Origin: Alcaligenes aquatilis
GTDB taxonomy: Bacteria; Pseudomonadota; Gammaproteobacteria; Burkholderiales; Burkholderiaceae_B
Length of the DNA: 64,000 nucleotides
NCBI RefSeq assembly: GCF_003076515.1
Contig: NZ_CP022390.1
Span: 1,302,001-1,366,000 of the forward strand
Direction of reading: 5' to 3'
The first letter of the stretch is position 1. Each line of letters starts with the position of its first letter. Below the pieces are notes generated by a model. It saw only the letters and a program-made list of their open reading frames with translations, was not told where the DNA came from and did no database searches. The position numbers were made by a program, and so were the translations under genes. This document shows positions 25,657-34,605 of the stretch, piece by piece.

Positions 25657-26646
25657 CTAACGAGCCGCAATACCCCATCGGCCATCCGGCCCTTGCACAA
25701 TCACCACGGGTGCCAATGAGGGCAGGACTTCCAGAAAAGCCTGGGGGTCATTCACATTGAAGACACCTGTCACTCGCAGCCCACGCAATGAAGGGCTGTG
25801 CAGCACGATGCCTGGCTCCTTGTAGCGATTGAGCTCAGCCACGATATGTTCCAGTGGCTCGGCATCAAAAATCGCCTTCCCCTGCCGCCAAGCCAGCATC
25901 TGCTCGATATTTCTTGATTGCACAGTCGCAAAACGGCCACTTCCCAATCGCAGTCCTTGCTGACCCACCAAGTCGTAATAGGCGCTGTTCCACCAGGGTC
26001 CGCTCTGTACGCGCACCGAACCGGATTCAACCGCCACATCAACCGTGTCCGTGTCTCGTCGCACGTTAAAACGAGTGCCCGTCACCCGTATCACCGCCCG
26101 GCCCGCATCGACATTAAAAGGCCGAGCGACCTCGGAGCGTACCTGGAAGAAAGCCTCCCCTTTTTCCAGCACGACACGGCGCTCGGACTGATAGAAGGAA
26201 ACGTGCACCGCGCTGTCAGTATTCAGACTGATCAGCGATCCATCCGGCAAGGTCTGCTCAAGACGTTCACCCTTGCGGCTGATATAACGCTGGGCATACT
26301 GCTCACTTTCCAGCCAACGCTGCGGCCCCAGAACAGCGACTCCCGCGGCCGCCGCACAGGCACTTCCCAAACCTGCGATAAACGCTCTGCGCCCCCATTG
26401 CGGTGCCCGAGGGCGAGTGTTCTGTGCCAAGCGTGCCTTGAAAGCGGCATCCGGTGTTGCCTGCGCAATCGACCACATGGCTTCCATGTCCTGATAGGCC
26501 TGCGCATGACGCGGAGCCTGTTCCAACCATTGCTCAAGCAGCGTCTGATCCCCCTCCTGCATCAAGCCACCTCGCACGCGCGCAAACCAGAACGCAGCGG
26601 CGTCATGGGGATCATCAGGAATAGGAAGTGAATGGGATACGCTCAT
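25657..26646 (-). CDS. FecR-family anti-sigma/transmembrane signal transducer
   Basis: 329 residues. The N-terminal cytoplasmic part (DUF4880, with AAFWFARVRGG and LEQWLEQAPRHAQAYQDMEAMW) would bind the sigma factor. A membrane helix at about 87-107 starts with RRAFIAGLGSACAAAAG, which also resembles a twin-arginine signal. The periplasmic FecR domain carries LEQTLPDGSLISLNTDSAV and VRVTGTRFNVR-type motifs, and the C-terminus resembles an STN fold that would meet the receptor. It lies between the sigma-factor gene and the receptor gene, the standard FecI-FecR-FecA order. Confidence 0.9.
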   Translation of the reverse strand: MSVSHSLPIPDDPHDAAAFWFARVRGGLMQEGDQTLLEQWLEQAPRHAQAYQDMEAMWSIAQATPDAAFKARLAQNTRPRAPQWGRRAFIAGLGSACAAAAGVAVLGPQRWLESEQYAQRYISRKGERLEQTLPDGSLISLNTDSAVHVSFYQSERRVVLEKGEAFFQVRSEVARPFNVDAGRAVIRVTGTRFNVRRDTDTVDVAVESGSVRVQSGPWWNSAYYDLVGQQGLRLGSGRFATVQSRNIEQMLAWRQGKAIFDAEPLEHIVAELNRYKEPGIVLHSPSLRGLRVTGVFNVNDPQAFLEVLPSLAPVVIVQGPDGRWGIAAR

Positions 26647-26727
26647 AGTCGCTACGATAGCTCGCCGGTTAATTCCTGTAGCAATGCGGGTGAAGACAGA
26701 ATAGTGCTCATGGCGTGCATCGCTATA

Positions 26728-27231
26728 TTAAGAGGAAAACTGCTGCAACTTAAGCTGCAAATGACGCATGCTGCGGGTCAGGTACTTTTCTACCGAACTA
26801 ACAGACAAACCTAAATGACTGGCGATCTCGGGCACAGTCCAGCCTTCCAGCCTGTGGCAGGAAAACACCTGCTGACAGACAGGTGGCAATTCATCCAGGG
26901 CCGCTAACAAGGCTTCCGAAAGCTGCCCGCAATAGGCCGCCTCCTCGGCGCCCGATACCACGGGGTGATCCTGTTCGCTCAGATCTTGCAAGGGAATCGT
27001 TAAAGCGGGCTGCTCCCGCTTTTGTCGCTGTATCAGACTATTGGCCGCACTGCGGTGCAAATAAGCCCTGGGATTACTAATCCGGGCTGCATCTTGCTCC
27101 AGCATTCCGGCAATGGCATCGTGGGCCACATCTTCCCCGTCAACGCTGTTTGATGAACGCCGCGTCCACGTCTTGACCAGCTCGTGGTAATGCACGAGCC
27201 AAGTTTTACGTGAGGACGAAAAACGCGACAT
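26728..27231 (-). CDS. FecI-type ECF RNA polymerase sigma factor
   Basis: 167 residues. Region 2 lies near YHELVKTWTRRSS and GEDVAHDAIAGMLE, region 4 near ALDELPPVCQQVFSCHRLEG with the HTH VPEIASHLGLSVSSVEKYL. Such iron-starvation sigmas transcribe the linked receptor gene when the receptor is occupied. The ATG at 27231 gives MSRFSSSRKTW; the frame extends to 27276, but that reaches into the Fur box. First gene of the iron island; fecR follows 81 bp downstream. Confidence 0.9.
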   Translation of the reverse strand: MSRFSSSRKTWLVHYHELVKTWTRRSSNSVDGEDVAHDAIAGMLEQDAARISNPRAYLHRSAANSLIQRQKREQPALTIPLQDLSEQDHPVVSGAEEAAYCGQLSEALLAALDELPPVCQQVFSCHRLEGWTVPEIASHLGLSVSSVEKYLTRSMRHLQLKLQQFSS

Positions 27232-27266
27232 AAAACAGCATGGGGTAAATAGACAAGACGGACATA

Positions 27267-27298
27267 ATAATAACAACGATTCTCATTATTGTTATTAT
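27267..27298. promoter_or_regulatory. Fur box within a 32-bp palindrome upstream of fecI
   Basis: ATAATAACAA (27267-27276) and TTGTTATTAT (27289-27298) are perfect 10-bp inverted arms. Inside, 27272-27290 matches the 19-bp Fur consensus at 13 positions by my count. It lies 36-67 bp upstream of the sigma-factor start, where bound Fur-Fe2+ would block transcription. Iron repression of the whole island is the natural reading. Confidence 0.7.
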
Positions 27299-27500
27299 GG
27301 TTTGATCTGAACAAGCAAAAATCTGGATATCGTGGGGAGTATCAGCATCATCATTGCTATTGCACAGTTTATGGCGCAGCCAACCCTACACTAAGCTTGG
27401 CATCCCTTGATCAGCCAAGGCAGACAGTGAAACAGCCTCCATCCAGCCTGTAGCACCATCCCCGCCCTACCTCATGAGCAACACAAGCAGCACCAATAAA
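27299..27500. other. Intergenic DNA between the fecI promoter and the FAH-gene terminator
   Basis: About 200 bp with no open frame worth reporting and no RNA gene recognised. The fecI promoter elements probably begin near its left edge. Nothing else was seen. Confidence 0.4.
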
Positions 27501-27534
27501 AAACCCGTCTGGAGACGACTCTCCAGACGGGTTT
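27501..27534 (-). terminator. Rho-independent terminator of the FAH hydrolase gene
   Basis: A perfect 15-bp stem, AAACCCGTCTGGAGA (27501-27515) with TCTCCAGACGGGTTT (27520-27534), and a 4-nt loop. On the minus strand it is followed by a TTTTTTATT tract. It lies 24 bp after the FAH gene stop, ending the long hem-ppa-FAH run of genes. Confidence 0.9.
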
Positions 27535-27557
27535 ATGACTAGCTAGTCAGACTTGGG

Positions 27558-28253
27558 TCAGACCAGACGCACGTCTATGCTGCCCAGACCGTCGATCGCC
27601 CCGTGCATCACATCGCCTCGTTCCACCGAGCCGACACCGGCTGGGGTTCCAGTGAAGATAATGTCACCAGGGACCAGCTCGAACAGACCCGACAGATAAG
27701 CGATGGACTCAGCCACATTCCAAATCAGCTGGTTCAAATCGCCGGTCTGACGACGCTCGCCGTTGACGTCCAGGGTGATCGCACCTTGGGATAGCTCACC
27801 AATACGGCTGCGTGGCACCAGAGGGCCGGTCGGTGCGGAATGGTCAAAAGCTTTGCCCACTTCCCAAGGACGACCGGCTTTTTTGGCTTGCGTCTGCAAA
27901 TCTCGGCGGGTCATGTCCAGACCCACCGCGTATCCCCACACACATTCAGCAGCCTGCTCGACCGTAAGATCACGCCCGCCCTGGGACAAGGCAACGACGA
28001 GTTCGATCTCGTGGTGCAGATCCTGGGTGCGAGAGGGGTACGGCATGTCGCAGACTTGGCCGGGCAGCACATTCAAAATGGAGTCCGCCGGTTTGCAAAA
28101 GAAGAAAGGATCTTCTCGACCGGTAAAACCCATTTCCTGTGCGTGCTCGACGTAATTGCGGCCGACGCAATAAATGCGGCGCACAGGAAAAACCTGCTCA
28201 CTGCCCTGTACGTTCAATGCCGCCATTGCCGGCGCGGGGATAACCGTGCTCAT
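27558..28253 (-). CDS. Fumarylacetoacetate hydrolase (FAH) family protein
   Basis: 231 residues, the short FAH form (FAHD1/YcgM-like acylpyruvase or oxaloacetate decarboxylase). It starts the FAH core at [16 protein letters not shown], contains the metal-binding [12 protein letters not shown] and [13 protein letters not shown], and ends with the signature [19 protein letters not shown]. It splits C-C bonds of small acylpyruvate-type acids; the substrate cannot be told. The start overlaps the ppa stop by 4 bp, an unusual partner for ppa but clearly the same operon. Confidence 0.9.
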   Translation of the reverse strand: MSTVIPAPAMAALNVQGSEQVFPVRRIYCVGRNYVEHAQEMGFTGREDPFFFCKPADSILNVLPGQVCDMPYPSRTQDLHHEIELVVALSQGGRDLTVEQAAECVWGYAVGLDMTRRDLQTQAKKAGRPWEVGKAFDHSAPTGPLVPRSRIGELSQGAITLDVNGERRQTGDLNQLIWNVAESIAYLSGLFELVPGDIIFTGTPAGVGSVERGDVMHGAIDGLGSIDVRLV

Positions 28254-28786
28254 TTTGCCTGGCCGTCAGCAAAACGCTTGGCACCGTCTACCAGTTCTTT
28301 CTTGGCAGCTTCGATACCTTCCCAGCCCTTGACCTTGACCCATTTGCCTTTTTCGATGTCTTTGTAGTGCTCGAAAAAGTGCTTGATGCGCTCCAGCTCT
28401 TCAGGCTGCAGGTCTTCAGGCGATTTCACGTTGCGGTACAGGGGATACAGCTTGTCGGTAGGCACAGCCAGCAGTTTGGCATCGCCACCTGCCTCGTCGT
28501 CCATGTGCAGCACGCCAATAGGACGGCAAGGGATCACGGCACCGATCTGGATGGGGAAAGGAGCGATCACCAGCACGTCAACCGGGTCGCCATCGTCCGA
28601 AATGGTTTGCGGAACGTAGCCGTAGTTGCAAGGGTAGTGCATGGCGGTCAGCATGAAGCGATCCACAAAAACCACGCCGTTCTCGTCAACTTCATATTTG
28701 ACGGGGTCCGAGTTCATGGGGATTTCGATGACTACGTTGATCTCGTCAGGCAGTTTTTTGCCAGCAGGTACTTGGGCGAGGCTCAT
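28250..28786 (-). CDS. ppa: Inorganic pyrophosphatase (family I)
   Basis: 178 residues, normal for bacterial PPase, which hydrolyses PPi to drive biosynthesis. Metal and substrate motifs: [29 protein letters not shown] and [12 protein letters not shown], with the C-terminal [15 protein letters not shown]. It lies 28 bp downstream of hemY and overlaps the FAH gene, so it is probably read both from an upstream hem promoter and its own. Confidence 0.97.
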   Translation of the reverse strand: MSLAQVPAGKKLPDEINVVIEIPMNSDPVKYEVDENGVVFVDRFMLTAMHYPCNYGYVPQTISDDGDPVDVLVIAPFPIQIGAVIPCRPIGVLHMDDEAGGDAKLLAVPTDKLYPLYRNVKSPEDLQPEELERIKHFFEHYKDIEKGKWVKVKGWEGIEAAKKELVDGAKRFADGQAK

Positions 28787-28814
28787 TCGTGCAAACCTTT
28801 AAAAATAAAAGAGA

Positions 28815-30320
28815 TTAATCATTGGAGCGTCGAGGACGGTCCGAAGTTTGAGAGAGATCGACCCCAGGAATGGGAGCCGTATCAAAGTAATCATCCAGAT
28901 CCGAAGAGGAACTCACGCTATCTTGCGAAGGCGAAGCTGCAGGAGGCACGGGTTCGGCCACGACGGGCAAGGGACGACCTTGATCAGGCAGGTCCTCGGC
29001 CACGACGCTGGCGGCATAGGTGTAACGAGGCAGATCATCGTCATTTTGCGATGGCAAACTATCCGCATCAGTATGACTGGGGTCATGACGCGTATCAGCC
29101 GCTGGCAAGGCCGTGCTGACCGCCAGAATCGGCAAAGTACCGGCCATGGAAGCCGCCTTGCGCCAGTAAGAAACGGCTTCATCGTGGCGACCCAAGCTGT
29201 CGTACAAGTTCCCCAGCAAGGCGTGATTGCGTAGATCACCCTGGATTTTCAGGCTGCGCAACAGGTAGTGCTCGCCCTGCCCCCACAGCTGGCTGGTCAG
29301 GCAAAGGTGGCCCAAGGTGGATAGCAAGACCGGATTGTTGGGCTGGCTACGCAACCACTCTTCGGCCTTGGCCAAACGACGGCCCACATATTCAGGTGGG
29401 CACTGGGCGTAGGCTTCCAGAAGACGGCTGTCGAAACTAGCCGCAATGGCCGGTTCCAAAATACGGCCGGCCTCTTCGTAATTACCTTCACGCTCTTGAA
29501 TCAGGGCGGCTTCCAACGCTATGCCGGGCAAGACTTTCTCTTCGGATTTCAGGTCCGACCACAAGGCCTTGAACTGTTCAACACCGCCCGCGCGCAAACG
29601 AGCGGCAGCAGCAAATTCAATGCAATTGAGCGCCTCTTGACGCTCGATGCCACTGCGACGCACCAGCAAACGGGTCAATTCATACACGCGTTCGGCATTG
29701 CCTTGTTGACGATAGGCGCGCAATAGCAAGCGAGTGGCATGCAGATGGCGCGAACTGGCGTCCTGCAAACCCTGCAATAGCTCGATGGCTTCTTCTGTAC
29801 GGTTCTGATCCAGGTACAGCTCGGCCGAGGCGACGGCACTGGCTTCTTTCAAACGCACATCATCGCCCGCAGCGGCACGAGCGGCCGCCAAAGCTTCATC
29901 ACGTTGGGCAATCTGACCTTGATAATGTGCCGCACGTGCCGCTGCCAAACCTGCCACGACTTTGCTGGTCTGCGAGCGGGTTTTGCTCATCAACTTCATC
30001 ATGTCTTTCTCGGCCTGTTCGTAACGGCCTTCGAGAATGCTGATCCAGCCGGTTTCCAGCAAGGTTTGATCGCGGCGTTGAGCACGGCGGCCGCGCCACA
30101 GGCGAAAACGCTCCGGGCCATCACTGAACCACGCCAGCAGGCGCAACAGCACATACAGGACGATGAATAGACCGAGCGTACACAGAACCACGTAGGTCAG
30201 CGACGCACGCGCCAGATAATGCGGTGTCACCAAGTAGACGTTACCAGCATGTTCACGCAAGACCAAGGCCAAGGCAACTGCGGCGACAAATAAGATGAGA
30301 GTCCAAAACCAAGTACGCAT
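28815..30320 (-). CDS. hemY: Haem biosynthesis-associated TPR membrane protein HemY
   Basis: 501 residues. Two N-terminal membrane helices (about 3-20 and 42-62), the HemY_N region (YLARASLTYVVLCTLGLF), then TPR-like helical repeats such as GWISILEGRYEQAEKDMMKL and LLRSLKIQGDLRNHALLGNLYDSLG. The last 80 residues are acidic and low-complexity. This is the proteobacterial HemY of the hemCDXY operon, an assembly or organising protein, not the protoporphyrinogen oxidase of the same name. Three bp from hemX. Confidence 0.92.
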   Translation of the reverse strand: MRTWFWTLILFVAAVALALVLREHAGNVYLVTPHYLARASLTYVVLCTLGLFIVLYVLLRLLAWFSDGPERFRLWRGRRAQRRDQTLLETGWISILEGRYEQAEKDMMKLMSKTRSQTSKVVAGLAAARAAHYQGQIAQRDEALAAARAAAGDDVRLKEASAVASAELYLDQNRTEEAIELLQGLQDASSRHLHATRLLLRAYRQQGNAERVYELTRLLVRRSGIERQEALNCIEFAAAARLRAGGVEQFKALWSDLKSEEKVLPGIALEAALIQEREGNYEEAGRILEPAIAASFDSRLLEAYAQCPPEYVGRRLAKAEEWLRSQPNNPVLLSTLGHLCLTSQLWGQGEHYLLRSLKIQGDLRNHALLGNLYDSLGRHDEAVSYWRKAASMAGTLPILAVSTALPAADTRHDPSHTDADSLPSQNDDDLPRYTYAASVVAEDLPDQGRPLPVVAEPVPPAASPSQDSVSSSSDLDDYFDTAPIPGVDLSQTSDRPRRSND

Positions 30321-30323
30321 ACC

Positions 30324-31682
30324 TTACCCCTGCGCCTGCGCGGGCTGTTCCGTCTCGGCTTGAGCGGGAGCGCCAGACTCAACCTGCTCAGCAGCAGAAG
30401 CAGCAGGCTCCTCCTGCTTGGCTGGTTCTGTGGATTGAGGAGAGTCGGACGGGACGGGGCCGGTGTCGCCCTGCTCCGTCGTGGTGTCGTCGGTGTTGTT
30501 CTGACTACGACCAGCCTGGGCTTGACGCAGGCTTTCAATGGCTGCCAAGGTGTTATTCACGGTAGGCAAACGCGCACCGATGCGAGTGTCTTGCAATTGA
30601 CGGGTCAGGCGCAAGGCTTGTTGAACCTGATTCGACTGGGTATCAAAGCGTTTTTCCAGGGCCGTCGCCACCGCATTGAGCTCGGTCTGCCAGACAGCAG
30701 ACTGGTTCATCATCATGGCCAACTGTGCGGCCATAATGCGCAGACGCAGATTTTCACGTAGACGGGCGGCCTGATCGGGCGACATCAACAAAGCAGCGGC
30801 ATCGTCTACACGACGAATGGAGACAAACTGCCCCAGATCGTGGCTGACAGAGCGCCACGCACTACTTCCCCACTGCTGCACCGTATTCCAGCTGCGTTCC
30901 CACCAAGGGGCATCCGCAGGCAACTCGGCAGACGCAACCGCCTCGGACGACAAGTCCAGGGCTTCGGTGTTCGCACCGCCGGCAACATCATCGGGCACCA
31001 GCAAAGGAGCTTCCGATACGTAGCGCGACAAGGTGTCCAGTTGGCGGGACAAAGAGGCCACATCCACTGTGGCTGCCGCTCGAAGGCGTTCCAGATCGCC
31101 ATTCAGGGTTTGTTGCAAGGAGGCCAGACCGACACGATTGGCACGCGCCAACTGCGCCTGGGCGGCTTCCAGAGAAACGATGGCGTTGGCTACATTGCCA
31201 CCGAGCATCAGTTGTTGCTGCGCAATCGTGGCCAAGTGATCGATATCATTTAGCAGAACCAATTCCGAGCCGCTGTCTGTCATGGTCTGGAAGGCTTGAC
31301 TCAGATCATGAAACTGTTCGGTGGAATCGTTAAAGGATTTCTCCAACTGGGCGAACTTGTCAGATTGACGCTGTGCCAATGCCAGCGCCTGCTGCGCGGT
31401 TTGGCGCGCCTGCTCCGTGGTGTTGATATTGGTTGCCAGTTGGGCCTGCAGCTCGGCCTTGTGCTTTTCCAGCAATGAATTCTGGTACCAAAGACCGGCA
31501 GCAGCCAGCACCACAACAACAGCCGTCAAGGCATAAGCCGGACCTGCACCACTTTTACGCTGTTCAGGCGTGGTGGTGCTTTCTTTAGGATCGGAGTACG
31601 GACGAGAAGCCGGTGTACTGGCTGGGCTGGAAATCGGAGTCTCCGGTTCGCTTGCGGATGCGTTCTCTGTTTTATCGTTCAT
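30324..31682 (-). CDS. hemX: HemX-type membrane protein (uroporphyrinogen methyltransferase-like annotation)
   Basis: 452 residues. Ser/Thr/Pro-rich cytoplasmic N-terminus, one membrane helix (AYALTAVVVVLAAAGLWYQ, about 49-67), a coiled-coil region rich in Gln/Ala (TEQARQTAQQALALAQRQSD), and the HemX core with SELVLLNDIDHLATIAQQQL and RRVDDAAALLMSPDQAARLREN. The C-terminal 70 residues are a Glu/Ala/Gln/Pro-rich tail. It has no SAM-binding methyltransferase domain despite the usual product name. Part of hemCDXY; 24 bp from hemD. Confidence 0.88.
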   Translation of the reverse strand: MNDKTENASASEPETPISSPASTPASRPYSDPKESTTTPEQRKSGAGPAYALTAVVVVLAAAGLWYQNSLLEKHKAELQAQLATNINTTEQARQTAQQALALAQRQSDKFAQLEKSFNDSTEQFHDLSQAFQTMTDSGSELVLLNDIDHLATIAQQQLMLGGNVANAIVSLEAAQAQLARANRVGLASLQQTLNGDLERLRAAATVDVASLSRQLDTLSRYVSEAPLLVPDDVAGGANTEALDLSSEAVASAELPADAPWWERSWNTVQQWGSSAWRSVSHDLGQFVSIRRVDDAAALLMSPDQAARLRENLRLRIMAAQLAMMMNQSAVWQTELNAVATALEKRFDTQSNQVQQALRLTRQLQDTRIGARLPTVNNTLAAIESLRQAQAGRSQNNTDDTTTEQGDTGPVPSDSPQSTEPAKQEEPAASAAEQVESGAPAQAETEQPAQAQG

Positions 31683-31706
31683 GGCAAGATTGTAATCCGT
31701 GTAAGG

Positions 31707-32507
31707 CTAATCGCGCGAGAGCACCGCCATCAAGGCAGCGACAATGTCATCATCGTCTGGCGTACACCTTTTTACCATTGGTGGCGCTGTGATTCCAGCC
31801 TGCCGCAATAAGGACTGTAAATGTTCCTCAATACGCGGATGAATGACCACATAGGCGCATCGCGCCCAAACATCCATCAAACCCAGGCTTTGGACATTAG
31901 CAAATACCGCATCGGCACTTTGAGAGCTGCTAAGCAACACGGCCAGACGGCCTGCCTGCAAACTGGCACGAATTTGACGGCCCTGCTCCACGCTCCACTG
32001 AGCAGGACTACGCTGGTAAATGGCCAGACGCTGAACCTGAATACCGCGTTTCTCCAGTTGTTGCCCCAACCACTCACGGCCATTATGGCCACGCACAATC
32101 AGCACCCGCTCAAGTTGCGCGAGCCGAGGCTCCAGCACCGTCCACAGGGCCTCTGAATCCTGCAAGGAGTCAGCACTTTCAGGATGTAATACAGCTTCTG
32201 AACACACGCCCGGCTGGGTGCGTAGGCGGGTGGCGGTGGCCAAACCAACAGCGGCCAGCAATACGTTGTTAGGCCAGCTCCGGCCACGCGCCTGCAAGGC
32301 CGCAAAATAGAAATTAACGGCACTGCTGCTCACAAAGAGCACCAGATCAAAATCGTTGGGGTCTTGCCATTGTTCCTCAGACAGGTTTTGAGCCTGCAGG
32401 CTCAAGGCAGGCAAGACCAAGGAAGAAAAACCCTGCACAGCCAGGGCGGCCGACAGGGTTTCATTCCGTCCCGCAGGGCGGGTCAGCAAGACACAGGGCA
32501 GGTTCAT
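31707..32507 (-). CDS. hemD: Uroporphyrinogen-III synthase
   Basis: 266 residues. HemD closes hydroxymethylbilane to uroporphyrinogen III. The family is weakly conserved; visible are the start VLLTRPAGRNETLSAAL, the loop LVLFVSSSAVNFYFAAL, VLIVRGHNGREWLGQQLEKRG with YQRSP, and LLSSSQSADAVFANV. Position directly after hemC (6-bp gap) makes the assignment firm. Confidence 0.92.
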   Translation of the reverse strand: MNLPCVLLTRPAGRNETLSAALAVQGFSSLVLPALSLQAQNLSEEQWQDPNDFDLVLFVSSSAVNFYFAALQARGRSWPNNVLLAAVGLATATRLRTQPGVCSEAVLHPESADSLQDSEALWTVLEPRLAQLERVLIVRGHNGREWLGQQLEKRGIQVQRLAIYQRSPAQWSVEQGRQIRASLQAGRLAVLLSSSQSADAVFANVQSLGLMDVWARCAYVVIHPRIEEHLQSLLRQAGITAPPMVKRCTPDDDDIVAALMAVLSRD

Positions 32508-32513
32508 GCCGCT

Positions 32514-33476
32514 TTACTCACCTTCTACGGGTAGTTCCGTAAGCAAGCGATCCAGAATGGCTTGGGCACCTTGCTGCTTCAGGTCGTCCGCCAGAGACAG
32601 ACCCAGCTCTTCCGCATCTTTAGCTGCACCACTGATCTGGGCACGGTAAACCGTGGAACCATCAGGCTCGGCCACCAGGCCGCTTAGATTCAGTTCGTCA
32701 CCATCTAGCGTGGCATAAGCGGCCAAAGGCACCTGACAGGAACCGCCCAAGGCGCGCGATACAGCCCGTTCGGCCAGCGCACACACATGGCTGGTGGAAT
32801 GAGCCAAAGGCGCCAGCCAGTGGGCCACATCGGTACGGGTTTTCAGGATCTCGATGCCCAAAGCCCCCTGTCCGGCCGCCGGCAAGCTGTCTTCAATCGA
32901 AATGTAATCGCGGATACGTTCGGCTAACTCCAGACGGCGCAAACCAGCCGAAGCCAGAATGATGGCGTCGTAATCGCCACGATCCAGCTTGGACAAACGT
33001 GTCTGGACATTGCCACGCAACGGACGGATGTCCAGGTGCGGGTAGCGTTCACGAATCTGAGACTCACGGCGCAAGCTGGAAGTCCCTACGATGGCACCAG
33101 CAGGTAAAGCCGCAAGATTGGCATAAGTATTGGAAACAAAAGCATCGCGTGGGTCGTCCCGTTCCATGATGATGGGCAGATCAAAGGACTCGGGCAATAC
33201 CACTGGCACATCTTTCAAAGAGTGCACCGCCAGATGGGCACGGCCATCCAGCAAGGCGGTTTCCAGCTCTTTGACAAACAATCCCTTGCCGCCCACTTTG
33301 GACAACGTACGGTCCAGAATCTGATCGCCACGGGTCGTCATTTCGAGCAAGGACACCTTGCATTGCGGGTACAGCTGCTGCAAACGGTCGCGTACATGCT
33401 TGGCTTGCCACAAGGCCAGTTGACTGGCACGAGTGGCAATCACCAATTCCTGAGGAGTAGAAGCCACAACAATCAC
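32514..33476 (-). CDS. hemC: Porphobilinogen deaminase (hydroxymethylbilane synthase)
   Basis: 320 residues. It polymerises four porphobilinogens on a dipyrromethane cofactor held by the cysteine in [12 protein letters not shown]. Other motifs: [49 protein letters not shown] and [11 protein letters not shown]. The start is a GTG that overlaps the stop of a 41-residue small gene (GTGA, 33473-33476) and has no ribosome-binding site of its own, so translation is probably coupled to that gene. Confidence 0.96.
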   Translation of the reverse strand: MIVVASTPQELVIATRASQLALWQAKHVRDRLQQLYPQCKVSLLEMTTRGDQILDRTLSKVGGKGLFVKELETALLDGRAHLAVHSLKDVPVVLPESFDLPIIMERDDPRDAFVSNTYANLAALPAGAIVGTSSLRRESQIRERYPHLDIRPLRGNVQTRLSKLDRGDYDAIILASAGLRRLELAERIRDYISIEDSLPAAGQGALGIEILKTRTDVAHWLAPLAHSTSHVCALAERAVSRALGGSCQVPLAAYATLDGDELNLSGLVAEPDGSTVYRAQISGAAKDAEELGLSLADDLKQQGAQAILDRLLTELPVEGE

Positions 33477-33598
33477 GCAGCGAAATAGCGCACGATAGCG
33501 GCAGCAACAATACCGATAATGGCCAGGATACCTAAGCCTTGTAGCAGCGACAGACCGCTTTCCTGACCTTTGGCGTCAGAGGATTTAAAAATTGCCAT
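33473..33598 (-). CDS. 41-residue membrane protein between terC and hemC
   Basis: Short gene translated [17 protein letters not shown], followed by one hydrophobic helix [20 protein letters not shown]. Support: AAGGA at proper spacing before its ATG; it begins 5 bp after the terC stop; and its stop overlaps the hemC GTG start in the four bases GTGA. So it fills the terC-hemC gap exactly and probably provides coupled translation of hemC. I know no family for it; small single-helix proteins of this kind are often missed in annotation. Confidence 0.7.
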   Translation of the reverse strand: MAIFKSSDAKGQESGLSLLQGLGILAIIGIVAAAIVRYFAA

Positions 33599-33602
33599 AG
33601 AA

Positions 33603-34307
33603 TTATGCTTCCTTGGTAGAACCTTTACGGTGCGCCAGCCACTTGCCCAGCGCCACCACTAATAAGGCACAAACAATCTCGGCTCCGAGTTTAACAGGCT
33701 GGGGCTGCACGCCAAATTGATTTTCCACAATCTTGTCTGTGACCAGCATGCCGCCTGCAATCCAGCCTAACAAAGCGCCACCCAGGGTCACCACGATAGG
33801 GAAACGGTCGATCAATTTCAGGACCAGAGTGCTGCCCCAGACAATAATGGGGACACTGAGCAATAAACCAAAGATCACATAGCCCAACTGGTGGTCCAGA
33901 TGCGCGTTTTGCGCTGCACCGGCAATGGCAATCACGTTATCCAGGCTCATCACAAAGTCGGCGATGATAATGGTTTTAACGGCGGCCCAGATCGTGCCGC
34001 CCCCTTGGATATTGCCGTGCGCATCATCGTCGGGCATCAACAGCTTGATGCCGATCCACATGAGCAAAAGACCGCCCACCACTTTCAACAAGGGCAGGTC
34101 CAGCAAGGTCAGCGCAAAGAAGATCAGGATGACACGCAGAATAATCGCGCCTACAGTACCCCACAAAATGCCTTGCATGCGCTGCTGCTGAGGCAGGTTG
34201 CGGCAGGCAAGCGCAATCACAACCGCATTGTCACCACCGAGCAGAATATCAATCAGTACAATTTGAAACAGTGAACCCCAATGCAGGGTTTGGAGAAATT
34301 CAATCAT
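33603..34307 (-). CDS. TerC-family membrane protein (YjbE/YkoY-like)
   Basis: 234 residues with seven helices. TerC signature: IDILLGGDNAVVIALACRNLP and ADFVMSLDNVIAIAGAA, with paired acidic residues in the membrane (GGDN, SLDN), thought to bind and export divalent metal, especially Mn2+, for metalation of secreted enzymes. YjbE-type members lack the extra cytoplasmic CBS region, as here. I looked for a yybP-ykoY manganese riboswitch in the leader (34308-34549) and did not find its conserved core. It heads the run leading into the hem operon. Confidence 0.9.
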   Translation of the reverse strand: MIEFLQTLHWGSLFQIVLIDILLGGDNAVVIALACRNLPQQQRMQGILWGTVGAIILRVILIFFALTLLDLPLLKVVGGLLLMWIGIKLLMPDDDAHGNIQGGGTIWAAVKTIIIADFVMSLDNVIAIAGAAQNAHLDHQLGYVIFGLLLSVPIIVWGSTLVLKLIDRFPIVVTLGGALLGWIAGGMLVTDKIVENQFGVQPQPVKLGAEIVCALLVVALGKWLAHRKGSTKEA

Positions 34308-34549
34308 TTCGTTCCCGTGTCGCTAAACGTGAGCCCTCTTCCCAGACGCTGGACAACTTTTCTTTTTTTGTAGCCAGGCCGTTCCAAGACAACAACGCCC
34401 CTTAACGCAGCAAGCTAATCCTAGCCTATGCAAGATGGGGGCTTTTTCTTACTTAATTCGTTTGAGCATGATCAGGCTGGCCAGATTCGGGAAGGAATGC
34501 GCCCGGTTGTGGTGTTTTTCTTGACGAAACCGGCTGGCCAATCTTGCCC

Positions 34550-34591
34550 GGCTGCCTAAAGCAGCCAGACAACGAGCCCGCCGAAGCGGGC
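34550..34591 (-). terminator. Tandem hairpins after sucD
   Basis: Two stems on the minus strand after the sucD stop: GCCCGC-TTCG-GCGGGC (34576-34591, a stable UUCG-type tetraloop) and GGCTGC...GCAGCC (34550-34566). Neither is followed by a long T-run, so this may be a transcript-stabilising or a weak/Rho-assisted terminator. It separates the suc operon from the terC promoter region (34308-34549), where no further feature was recognised. Confidence 0.5.
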
Positions 34592-34605
34592 CCTGGTACG
34601 ACTAT

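Noticed and set aside
27291..27557. tRNA or small-RNA search between fecI and the FAH gene
   Set aside because: No cloverleaf or CCA-type end seen; the only structures are the Fur-site palindrome and a terminator.
34308..34549. Possible yybP-ykoY manganese riboswitch upstream of terC
   Set aside because: The conserved core and second loop of the motif were not found on the minus strand.
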